In this document: positions 1 to 7,855 of the stretch, piece after piece
Numbering within the stretch: position 1 is the stretch's first letter
Layout: each line of letters opens with the position of its first letter
NCBI GenBank assembly: GCA_965225625.1
Contig: CBDDBH010000027.1
Span: 1-64,000, forward strand
Direction: 5' to 3'
Length of the DNA: 64,000 bases
DNA from: CBDDBH01 sp965225625
GTDB taxonomy: Bacteria > Pseudomonadota > Gammaproteobacteria > JADZEE01
Program-made: the position numbers and the translations under genes
The notes under the pieces: generated by a model
The model's database searches: none
What the model was told of the DNA's origin: nothing
Seen by the model: the letters and a program-made list of their open reading frames with translations, nothing else

Positions 1-3000
1 CTTGCGAAATCAAAGCAAGGTCGCGCCACGGTTTGTCTGCCTGAAGCTGACTGCGGATTTGCTCTGCATGCTTGGCAAGCTCACTGTCCACTTCGCCGAG
101 GGCCTCAAGTTGAGGCAGTTGGTAGCGCATAATGTCTGCGGCTTCTCGAACAGCGCGAATCACGTCATCTGTTAGCTCCGCAACATAGACGGCCAGCTGT
201 TCCAACCCGTCGTTCAGAGCATCGAGGTGACGCTTCAACTCTTTTACGGTTGGCTCTGTGTGGCGCACGACGCGATAACATGCTTGTAACGCCTTATCGA
301 GCTCCGCCAATGCATGCGGGTCATCGTCCTCGCGGCATTCATCGGGGAGTTGGCGTATACGACCTAAGACAACACGGAGCCTTTCGGCTTGTAGTGGGAA
401 ATGTTGACTGACTGCATCCGCTATCGTGTCGTTGTCACGGTCGAGGGTTTGTCCTAGACGCACCTCGAAAAACCGACAAATTCGATTACGATCCGAGGCA
501 CTAATGGCACCCTCGCCCGACGGGAAATAATTTGCCCGCCGAAAATCCCGATCCTTCTCGAAAACGTCACGAATACCGGCGTCACGAGCGGACGTCAGCA
601 TTCGACCTTCATCCGTCTGAATGCGTAATTTATCGGCGCGAAGTAATCCAGCTACGCAAGCACGGACAACATTATTAACGTAACCGTAGGGCGGTGATCC
701 GAAGTGGTTTAGTAATAGGGTGCCGGCGACCCCTTGCCCACTTTCGATATATTCGAGAACGCGGCGCGGAGCCACTCCCTCGCAGGACGGCACGTATTTC
801 CCGGCATCGAGAGACAACAAGCCGAGCTCATCAACAAACTTTGGCGACGGCGCGAGCAGCGTAGAATCTAATAACTGAAGCAATTCCGCGGGGCTAAGCT
901 GAGTGGCGAGAAAGTGTGGATAAAGATTGGAAAGGAAACGACTGCCCGCCTCACCCAAAGCCGCGGTGAACGACCCGCCAAACTCGCCCACTTCTATTTG
1001 TCGACCCTGAAAGTACACGGTACCCGCCATCCATGCAGCGTCGACAGCGCGCCGCAATTTCAACTCTAGGTCCTCTGCGTTGGCCTCCTCTTCGAGCAAT
1101 AAACGCAGGCGGTCTCTCGCTAAGGACTCACGACGGGGCTTATGCCGCTTCACGATGGAGAGCGAGCGAGCATAATCGCGAGCGAGACTCTCTACGTCAG
1201 CCGAGTCGGCTGCGAGCCAGATGATACGATTCGCCAGTGCCTGTTCACCACTGACGTTCACCCAGGTTGTCGGCGTCCTATCAGCAGCGGAAAGCATCCG
1301 CAGGTCTAAGGTTACATTCGCAGGATCTCTCGGATCGACGAGTAGAATATCGTCGGCACGAAAGCTGTCAGAAAAATAAGCCTTCCAAGGAAAGGCGCGT
1401 CCTTGGAGCGTCGGCCGAGCCGGTTCGCTGATGAGATACTTCAGCGATTCTTGAATGTGACCGACAAGGTCATCTCGTGGAATGGGAATATCGCGCCGCT
1501 CACGCTCCCACTCTTCACCGCTGGAAGACTGCAACTTGTAACCGTGCTTCTCCGAGAAGCCGAGTAAATTGTCTCTCCGCAACGTTTCGAGTGCTTCAGT
1601 CACAACGTCGAGGCGGTTACCTTCGTCTAACTGGTCGAATAGACAGCTGGCAACAAGCGCCGCGTGCGTCGGTAATGTTTCTTGCACCAGCTCCAACATC
1701 GCGACACCCTTTGCCACGCGTGCCAACAAAGGATCCTTACCTGCGCAATATGCCAATACGCGAGTCATTGAATTTTGCACATCGGAGTCTAGCGCCGAAT
1801 GTTGTACCTCATAGATTCGGTCTAGTGTTATAAGGTTTCCGACCGGCATTTCGGCCAAATTCTGGCGACGAAATAGTTCGCCTAGTAACTGGAGCAACCC
1901 GCGGATCGCCTGGTCATCGCCCTGGCTGCGACTTGAACGGGTCCGTAATGCTGTAGTGATCTGGAGAAGTAGCTCGATGTGGCCGGGCAGCATCGGGTAG
2001 ACATCGACGAAGTCTTCCTCAGTAATGTCTTCGCATGCATACGCAAACAGCTTGAGATCGTTACGATGCTTGCGAAATAGATCGCGTAAGAGATCACTCG
2101 CTTCCGGTGTTTTTTGCAGCAGGCGCTTATGGACAACGTCTCGGATGTTAGTGGCCGCGAGGTGCACCCGCAGCTTTGGTTTGAAGCGTCCTTTTAATTT
2201 TCCTAGCACATGAGTTTCGTCCGTTTCCTCCAGCTTTTGCTGACCAGTGACAAGAAGCCACGCCTTTCCCTTTAGCCGTTGCCCCAACTCGGAGACCAGC
2301 GACTGCAACTTGAGCATCCGTTGCTGATCTTGATGTATGTATTGGGACACCTCGTCCACAACAATGAAAAGCGTTTTCCCCCTGGCACGGAAACGCAGCA
2401 TGTCAGCAATCGCTCGCGTTGCGTCCTCAACAGACGACGATTGCGTAACGATTCCTGCACGGGCCTCGAACCAGCTCATGGGATCTGTATACCTCTCCGG
2501 ATTGAGCACACTCATTACATGAGAGAACTCTTCCTCGGCGAGTGCGTTGTCTTTAACGTCTTCCCACGATCTACCGAGAACTTCTTTTGCAGTGGACTCG
2601 AATTGGTTCCATTGTCCGTCGCGCTCGAGGCTAAGTTCGAACTCGGCAACTAGCGGCTGGGTACTACAATAGCCCAGTCGTTTCTGCACTTGTCGCGCAA
2701 TCGCCGAGTGAATATGTTCATTGTTGCGCGCCATTCCGCCGATGTCGAAAACTACGGCGATCGGATCCACTTTTTGCCGAATTGCCTCCCAGGCCTTTCT
2801 GAGTTCTGCAGCTAGAGGGGACGTATCGCGTGCGAGTAGCGCCTCAGCTACCGACCTGCCGTCGGGAAGCGCAACGCCATCTAGGGCCAGGCCGAGCAAC
2901 TTGGCGAAACTGGATTTACCGGATCCGTAGAATCCTGAGATCCATGAAGCCGGAAGGTCTGGCCCTCCGTTTCGCTCGAGTTCCTCAACAATCGCGTTGA

Positions 3001-3190
3001 GTAGGCTCACGTATTGTTCGTGAATGCCATCCGGCACACGTTGGTGATGTGGATGGTCTTGCGGGTAGCCCCCAGTAACTATGTACTCAGCAATTTCTTC
3101 CGAGATTTTCTCCGAACTTTGTTCGTGGAAATAGACAACCGGCGCGATATCGCGGGTAACGTCCGATACAAATAAGTCACGAATCTGCAT
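1..3190 (-). CDS. brxC: BREX P-loop ATPase BrxC (N-terminal part, cut by left edge)
   Basis: The minus frame stays open from the ATG at 3188-3190 to base 1, over 1,060 codons, and continues outside the window. BrxC is the large ATPase of BREX phage-defence systems. The start reads MQIRDLF and is followed by HEQSSEKISEEI, as in the family. A Walker A motif, GFYGSGKSS, lies at about residue 85, and a hydrophobic strand ending in VVDEVSQY near residue 275 looks like Walker B. A weak AAGG lies before the ATG and only 9 bp separate it from brxB, so the genes form one operon. The C-terminal end and the downstream pglX, pglZ, brxD and helicase genes expected in type 6 lie beyond the edge. Family call is firm; function is by homology. 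Confidence 0.9.
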   Translation of the reverse strand, partial: MQIRDLFVSDVTRDIAPVVYFHEQSSEKISEEIAEYIVTGGYPQDHPHHQRVPDGIHEQYVSLLNAIVEELERNGGPDLPASWISGFYGSGKSSFAKLLGLALDGVALPDGRSVAEALLARDTSPLAAELRKAWEAIRQKVDPIAVVFDIGGMARNNEHIHSAIARQVQKRLGYCSTQPLVAEFELSLERDGQWNQFESTAKEVLGRSWEDVKDNALAEEEFSHVMSVLNPERYTDPMSWFEARAGIVTQSSSVEDATRAIADMLRFRARGKTLFIVVDEVSQYIHQDQQRMLKLQSLVSELGQRLKGKAWLLVTGQQKLEETDETHVLGKLKGRFKPKLRVHLAATNIRDVVHKRLLQKTPEASDLLRDLFRKHRNDLKLFAYACEDITEEDFVDVYPMLPGHIELLLQITTALRTRSSRSQGDDQAIRGLLQLLGELFRRQNLAEMPVGNLITLDRIYEVQHSALDSDVQNSMTRVLAYCAGKDPLLARVAKGVAMLELVQETLPTHAALVASCLFDQLDEGNRLDVVTEALETLRRDNLLGFSEKHGYKLQSSSGEEWERERRDIPIPRDDLVGHIQESLKYLISEPARPTLQGRAFPWKAYFSDSFRADDILLVDPRDPANVTLDLRMLSAADRTPTTWVNVSGEQALANRIIWLAADSADVESLARDYARSLSIVKRHKPRRESLARDRLRLLLEEEANAEDLELKLRRAVDAAWMAGTVYFQGRQIEVGEFGGSFTAALGEAGSRFLSNLYPHFLATQLSPAELLQLLDSTLLAPSPKFVDELGLLSLDAGKYVPSCEGVAPRRVLEYIESGQGVAGTLLLNHFGSPPYGYVNNVVRACVAGLLRADKLRIQTDEGRMLTSARDAGIRDVFEKDRDFRRANYFPSGEGAISASDRNRICRFFEVRLGQTLDRDNDTIADAVSQHFPLQAERLRVVLGRIRQLPDECREDDDPHALAELDKALQACYRVVRHTEPTVKELKRHLDALNDGLEQLAVYVAELTDDVIRAVREAADIMRYQLPQLEALGEVDSELAKHAEQIRSQLQADKPWRDLALISQ

Positions 3191-3199
3191 GCACTTACC

Positions 3200-3829
3200 T
3201 TAGGGATAAATTCGCGGGCGGTAGTCGCTATCGGGATTGACGGCGCCCATAAAAGATAGTCCAGCCGCGGCACGACGCTCTCCGGGATACAGCAGTACGA
3301 CCGGAACATTTTTGGTATGTCCGTCAAGATGCTTAAGCAGAGATGATGTCCGGAAGAACGGGTATAGGGCGCCAGCGCGTCCAACAATTGCCAGAGTCCG
3401 TTCGGCCTTGTCGGGATTTTCATCTGCGAATGTAGTTATGGCGCGACCGACGTCTGCTGCGATCCCGCACGGGCCTTCGATCTCTCGCGACAATTTTTCA
3501 CGTAGATAATTAAGCCCACGGTCGGGATCGGCACTCGCGATGCGTCGTTCCATCTCGATAAGCCGCGGGACCACGTCATCACCAAGTCCTCGCACCCTTT
3601 CAAGTAATAACTTTTGCAAGGAAAGCGTTAAGACCACCCAACCGCTAGCAGTTAAGTCCCCGACCAACGTCTGGACATACCCGCGCAACTTAAACTCATC
3701 CCCTGGCGAATACGGCACAATCGCAAAGCGATAATTTCGCATAGTGCTAATCTGCGGTCCTTCATCATGAACGAGATCTTTACGCAATGCGGCGAACGCC
3801 TCGTCCAGTTCTGTTCTGGCGACTGTCAT
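3200..3829 (-). CDS. brxB: BREX protein BrxB (DUF1788)
   Basis: A 209-residue protein of the DUF1788 family, found between brxA and brxC in most BREX loci. Its biochemical role is not established; it is an essential core component in characterised BREX systems. It starts MTVARTELDEAF and carries the family-like stretch FRTSSLLKHLDG followed by PVVLLYPGE near the C-terminus. Length matches the family (about 190-210). The ATG overlaps the TGA of the undisturbed brxA frame (ATGA at 3826-3829), which implies translational coupling. In this copy brxA translation stops about 70 bp earlier, so the coupling may be broken or restored by re-initiation at 4023. Confidence 0.88.
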   Translation of the reverse strand: MTVARTELDEAFAALRKDLVHDEGPQISTMRNYRFAIVPYSPGDEFKLRGYVQTLVGDLTASGWVVLTLSLQKLLLERVRGLGDDVVPRLIEMERRIASADPDRGLNYLREKLSREIEGPCGIAADVGRAITTFADENPDKAERTLAIVGRAGALYPFFRTSSLLKHLDGHTKNVPVVLLYPGERRAAAGLSFMGAVNPDSDYRPRIYP

Positions 3830-4733
3830 GACACTGCAACCTCAGTACCGAACTCTTCCTCTGCCCAGCGAGAAAGACTGCGGTAGCGCCATCCTAAGTC
3901 TACGACGTCACCGGCCCGCAGATACTTGAGCGCGGATAAACCGCGTAAGCGAGCCTCCAACGTACTGCCCTCAAGGCCAACCGAACGCAAATATGGGAAC
4001 TCTTCCTTGTGCGGTAGCGCCATCCTAAGTCTACGACGTCACCGGCCCGCAGATACTTGAGCGCGGATAAACCGCGTAAGCGAGCCTCCAACGTACTGCC
4101 CTCAAGGCCAACCGAACGCAAATATGGGTTGTGGCTCATGGTGCCCTCGAATTTCACTTCGCGCAGTAAATACAAAAGATACGTGAGCGCATTGTCATCG
4201 ATACGGGAAAAAGTAAGAGGACGCGGATCGCGCCGTCTACCGACTAAGCCGGCTGAGAAGGCGGCTGATAGCAGTTTACTTGCGAGCTGTTTTCGAGTGG
4301 CTAGAGTCCAGCGACCAGGCCCCTGGTCGGCGACCCAGGAGATCACCGCGTCGCGATGAATTTCCGGACGGAGGGCTTCTCGACGCGCTATGAGAAATTC
4401 ACCAGTGAACATGCGATACATCGGATCTGTGAGCTGCAGATGCCAGTGGCAAATGGCCGCTCGCGCCTCTGGTGGCATATCCCGCCATTGATGGAGCACT
4501 GAAAGCGCATTAGGGAACGCATTGAAGCGCGCTTTCATGTTTGTTATTAGTACGCTGACCCATGGCATACTTTTGGCACCGAACCAAAACTCTGCGAACG
4601 CTTGTTCGGACGTTGCGCAGGGCGCGTTCGATTTGCAACGGCTCCAATACGCTCGAGACTCGTCAATAGATAATGCACATTTTAGAAGGCGGGTGTGAAC
4701 CTCTGCCGTCTCATGTGGAGTAGCTGCCGTCAT
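3826..4733 (-). pseudogene. brxA: BrxA (DUF1819), frameshifted by a 131-bp tandem duplication
   Basis: From the ATG at 4733 the frame gives 277 residues and stops at 3900. The last 36 residues come from a shifted reading of a duplicated segment. Removing one 131-bp unit (131 = 3x43+2) restores a frame of about 258 residues that ends SLSRWAEEEFGTEVAVS, with its stop overlapping the brxB start. This is strong evidence that the unduplicated form is ancestral. BrxA is a small DNA-binding BREX core protein. An ATG at 4023 inside the duplication could restart translation and give a 65-residue C-terminal piece coupled to brxB. The start overlaps the brxE stop (ATGA, 4730-4733). It may be inactive, partly active, phase-variable, or an assembly error. 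Confidence 0.8.
3879..4128. repeat. Perfect 119-bp direct repeat (131-bp period) inside brxA
   Basis: Bases 3879-3997 and 4010-4128 are identical over 119 bp and separated by a 12-bp spacer (3998-4009). The spacer begins AACTCTTCCT, like the sequence at 3851-3860 just outside the first copy, so the event looks like a tandem duplication with a small rearrangement at the joint. No mismatch is visible, so it is recent, or an assembly artefact. Confidence 0.95.
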
Positions 4734-5290
4734 CTCGCTAGCCGAAAGTGCGGCAACCCGTAGTTACCGGCGACGGGAGCGAGGGCGGCCACCAATTGCC
4801 TCGCCGCCACCGAGAGATCCGCAGGGATTTCGCCGATAATGCGGCGTCCTATCGCCGTACCGGTATATCGTGTATCGGCGCATTTTCGAACCCACGACTC
4901 GAAATGCTCTTGCGACCATTCCGAACATAGCTCAGCAAATTCTGGGAATACTTCTGTCGGAGGTTTCCCCTCCAACTTTAGTTCATACAAGCGCTCATCC
5001 AAACGTTCGTCCACCTCGTACCCAAGTCGATACAGCGAAACAAGATGGTCCGCATCTTCGGCATTGCGACGTGCAGCATCATCGACAATTACGGCGGCCG
5101 CACGGCAACTTTCCAGCACGGCCCATTCCCACGTTTTGGGAGTAAGCCGACGCAATAGGTCTTCGCCCCCAAACTCATCGCTCATGCCGGTCCGCCACCA
5201 ACCGAGTCGAGGTGGTGTAACGTTCGTTTCACCGGCCCACGCGACGATAAGCTGGAGTTTTAGGACTTCATCTAGCTGCGAATCATTCAT
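4730..5290 (-). CDS. brxE: BREX type 6 protein BrxE
   Basis: A 186-residue protein starting MNDSQLDEVLKLQLIVAWAGE, typical of BrxE, the first gene of type 6 BREX operons. It is rich in acidic residues and Trp (WWRTGMSDEFGGEDLL, then a helix with LESCRAAA). No catalytic motif is evident and its role in BREX is unknown. It is the first gene of the minus-strand operon; its TGA overlaps the brxA ATG. There is no strong Shine-Dalgarno before the ATG at 5290, and no other in-frame start upstream. The identification rests on the N-terminal family pattern plus the position before brxA-brxB-brxC. Confidence 0.75.
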   Translation of the reverse strand: MNDSQLDEVLKLQLIVAWAGETNVTPPRLGWWRTGMSDEFGGEDLLRRLTPKTWEWAVLESCRAAAVIVDDAARRNAEDADHLVSLYRLGYEVDERLDERLYELKLEGKPPTEVFPEFAELCSEWSQEHFESWVRKCADTRYTGTAIGRRIIGEIPADLSVAARQLVAALAPVAGNYGLPHFRLAR

Positions 5291-5742
5291 GAGAGCAATG
5301 ACGATATAAATAGGTGACTGCTTTGAGAATTAGTTCTGTCTTTGTTCTTTTCAGGGTGATTCCATTGTGCGGTGACAATTCTTATAAATTCGTCTTAGTG
5401 AACACTTGACGTGTTGAATTGCATGTGGAACTGATCCGGCGTTCGCATCAACTATTTACCTACGGACGAGAGCGCACGGTGCGTTAGATCACAGTGTTCC
5501 GGGTATTCGAGTGGGTCACGCGGAAACGCAAATCTATTGCACAAACGGATCAAATTTGGATGCCACTCTACAGCCGGCGCTCCAAGCGTTTCAAAATTTG
5601 TCATTTACTCGTGACATATTCACTATCCGAAAATGGGCAGTGCTCTCTTTTCGAGCGGGATTGGCTGGCACGCTTCGACGCGACGCGGATGTGTCTCGTT
5701 GATATCCGCCGTTGCCCGAGCCCAATGAGTGCTCATGAATAT
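5291..5742. promoter_or_regulatory. AT-rich leader region of the BREX operon
   Basis: No convincing coding frame. The part next to brxE is AT-rich and read on the minus strand contains CCTATTTATATCG about 15 bp before the start, a possible -10 region, but I see no clear -35 partner. The imperfect palindrome AACACTTGACGTGTT lies at 5401-5415 and could be an operator. The promoter call is inference from position only. Confidence 0.35.
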
Positions 5743-5967
5743 CTAACCCGAGTAACTGTTTATCTCCAACCTATGCGCGTTCGCCGTCCTGATCAAGAGG
5801 TCGGTGTCAGCCTGGGCCCTTTCAAGCGAGTGCCGCTCGTCGCGTTCCCATCGCTGCATGTTTGTAATCGCCAGGCCGGCGGCGACGATGCCGAAGAAAG
5901 CGAGGTAGGAGAGCAGGTTTTTCTCTGGCGCCGGCTGTCGATAACAGACAGATTACGCCAGCATCGG
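5743..5967 (-). pseudogene. Remnant of a small membrane-anchored protein
   Basis: One minus frame is open for about 75 codons and reads as a plausible protein: a transmembrane helix (LLSYLAFFGIVAAGLAIT) followed by a charged amphipathic helix (RWERDERHSLERAQADTD), ending at a TAG at 5743-5745. A stop lies just upstream and no good start codon precedes the helix, so it may be the 3' remnant of a longer gene or a short protein using a rare start. The helix-plus-coil layout resembles the N-terminus of membrane sensors or conjugation proteins, but I cannot name a family. The overlapping plus frame 5494-6033 has no such protein-like character. Confidence 0.3.
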
Positions 5968-6165
5968 ACACGCTGGTATGCGGATCGATTTGAGCCAAAT
6001 CCTGACCGGAATATGGGTAGGAATAAAGGCTGAAAGTACGAAGCTTCAAATAAGGGATTATTCATTAATCGGTTAGGCCGAATATTGGCGGAGCGAGTCC
6101 GCGGAACGTAGCGCCCGCTGACGTTTACTTCGGCCGGGCCGAGTCCATCCTAGGGAAACGGGATC

Positions 6166-7365
6166 ATTTCATCTGAAATCATCACGCTGACGCGCCAAGA
6201 ACTCTTTGATCTCGTCTGGTCGAAGCCGATCACGCAGCTTTCCGAACAATTCGGCTTATCAGATGTCGGCCTTGCCAAAACCTGTAAAAAGCACGGCATT
6301 CCGCGGCCCGCCCGCGGTTACTGGGCACGACGCGAGGCCGGGCAAAGACCCAAAATGCCTCGACTCCCGAAAGCGCCAAACCCGAGCCTTGAGCGCATTG
6401 AGTTTGCCAAGCGACCCGCCGACTGCACAGAGCCTCGTGAAGAACCAAGGGCAATCCAAGACATCATCGCTCGAGAGCAGGCGGCTGAGCACCTAATCGT
6501 CGTGCCTGAGTGCGCCGCGCAATATCACCCCATAGTGAAGGCCACGCGAGCCGCGTTTCGAAGGCATTTCGCAGATCAATACGGCCGCGAGTACGTGCCA
6601 ACGTCTGAAGTTTTTGAGATCAACGTATCGCAAGGGCTCCTGAACCGGGCCTTTCAGATCGCAGACACCGTCGTGAAGGCCCTTGAGGCTCGCGACTGGT
6701 TCCTTGCGCTAGATCCCCGACGCGGCTGCACGGCGTCGCTCTTTGACGAATCGATCGCGCTCTCGATCGTTGAGCCCGCCAAACGATCGCCCTATGAACC
6801 CACGCCAGCTGAAATAAAGCGTAAAAATGAAACAGGCCACGCGTGGTATCGCCAATACCAATACAAATCTATTGGCCACATGACGCTGGCCGCCGATCGC
6901 GATCACTACTCGTGGTCGACATCAATAAGCGATACGACCAACAAGCCTCTTCAGACGCGCCTGAACAAGTTCGTGATTGAAGCGAGTCGTCTCGCCTGGC
7001 GCAAGCACGAACATTCAGTGCGAAGTGCACGCGAGGATGAGGCGCGCGAACAGGCGGCAGCGGTGCGACGAGCGCTCGAGGCACACGCGCGAAACCGTCG
7101 AAAAGCGGTCGTCGCTTTAAAACTTGAAGCCCAATTGCACGACGACGCCGAGGCCATTCGCCGCTACCAGAAGGCCGTCTCAGAGCGCTATGAAGGATCT
7201 GAGTTCGAGACGTGGTCAACGTGGGCAACGCAGATCGCGGATCGACTCGATCCGGCGGTTAACGGTTACCTCACACTCGCTGAAGTGAAGGAGGCGATGG
7301 AATCAGAGCGCGACAACACCGAACATCGTGGTTTCGGCCCGAACAAATTCAGCGATTGGCGCTGA
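6166..7365 (+). CDS. Hypothetical protein with N-terminal helix-turn-helix-like motif
   Basis: The frame ending at 7365 extends well upstream of its first ATG (6355) to a stop at 6151-6153. The added segment reads LTRQELFDLVWSKPITQLSE then GLAKTCKKHGIPRPARGYWA, a conserved N-terminal motif seen in many uncharacterised, often mobile-element-borne proteins and resembling an HTH. The real start must therefore lie near 6160-6190, yet there is no ATG, GTG or TTG there: only ATC, ATT (6166) and CTG (6187), with AGGGA at 6152-6156. Either a rare start is used or the 5' end is damaged. The middle contains an Ala/Arg/Glu-rich coiled-coil stretch (about residues 275-340). It lies between the BREX operon and a tRNA remnant and may be island cargo. 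Function unknown. Confidence 0.6.
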   Translation: MSSEIITLTRQELFDLVWSKPITQLSEQFGLSDVGLAKTCKKHGIPRPARGYWARREAGQRPKMPRLPKAPNPSLERIEFAKRPADCTEPREEPRAIQDIIAREQAAEHLIVVPECAAQYHPIVKATRAAFRRHFADQYGREYVPTSEVFEINVSQGLLNRAFQIADTVVKALEARDWFLALDPRRGCTASLFDESIALSIVEPAKRSPYEPTPAEIKRKNETGHAWYRQYQYKSIGHMTLAADRDHYSWSTSISDTTNKPLQTRLNKFVIEASRLAWRKHEHSVRSAREDEAREQAAAVRRALEAHARNRRKAVVALKLEAQLHDDAEAIRRYQKAVSERYEGSEFETWSTWATQIADRLDPAVNGYLTLAEVKEAMESERDNTEHRGFGPNKFSDWR

Positions 7366-7462
7366 CCGCGAAGCTCGGGATCCCGTTCTGGACAAATTCG
7401 GGACAAGGCCGACCGGCGGCCAGCAGGCCATCGGTAAGACTTTGAAAGATAGTTTAAAAATA

Positions 7463-7515
7463 GCGTCCCCTAGGGGATTCGAGCCCCTGTTGCGGCTGTG
7501 AAAGGGGTGTCCCTC
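7463..7515 (-). other. tRNA-Glu 3' remnant, possible attachment-site scar
   Basis: Read on the minus strand this matches the 3' half of bacterial tRNA-Glu(TTC): anticodon loop CTTTCAC, variable region, T-arm with CTCGAATCC, and the acceptor half CTAGGGGACGC. The anticodon stem no longer pairs and no matching 5' acceptor half (GTCCCCT) lies upstream, so it is not a working tRNA. Retained T-arm plus acceptor 3' end is what tyrosine-integrase elements leave at a tRNA attB. It is a candidate boundary of the BREX-bearing island. Confidence 0.6.
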
Positions 7516-7855
7516 CTCCTCACGGAAACGCCTCCCACCGATCGACCCGGATGCTTTTGGATTCGCGTCGAATTTGATGCGATTCTGGTCAAACTAGCAC
7601 GGATCCGCACCAAACAGGCTACGCTACTGATAACAGTACGTGCCCTCGATTACACCGTAACCCATTAATAAATCACAGGTTAACTCCGTTTCTTGCGTAT
7701 CATTTCCGACACGCCCGACAAACTGTCAAGTATTCCGGCGTGTGGAACGAAGAGCATCCGGTCGACAGGGTCCATTCTCGCAATCAGCGCTCCTTATCGG
7801 TACAGGATGCGCAATACCGGGATGGGGCAAGGACACCCCCTTACGTGAGTGTCCT
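7516..7855. other. Intergenic, no gene seen
   Basis: About 340 bp between the tRNA-Glu remnant and the inverted-repeat element. The only frames are short and lack ribosome sites or protein-like composition. I see no RNA gene or strong terminator. Confidence 0.5.

Noticed and set aside
5494..6033. 179-codon plus-strand frame
   Set aside because: No domain, no ribosome site, and the opposite strand has a more protein-like stretch.
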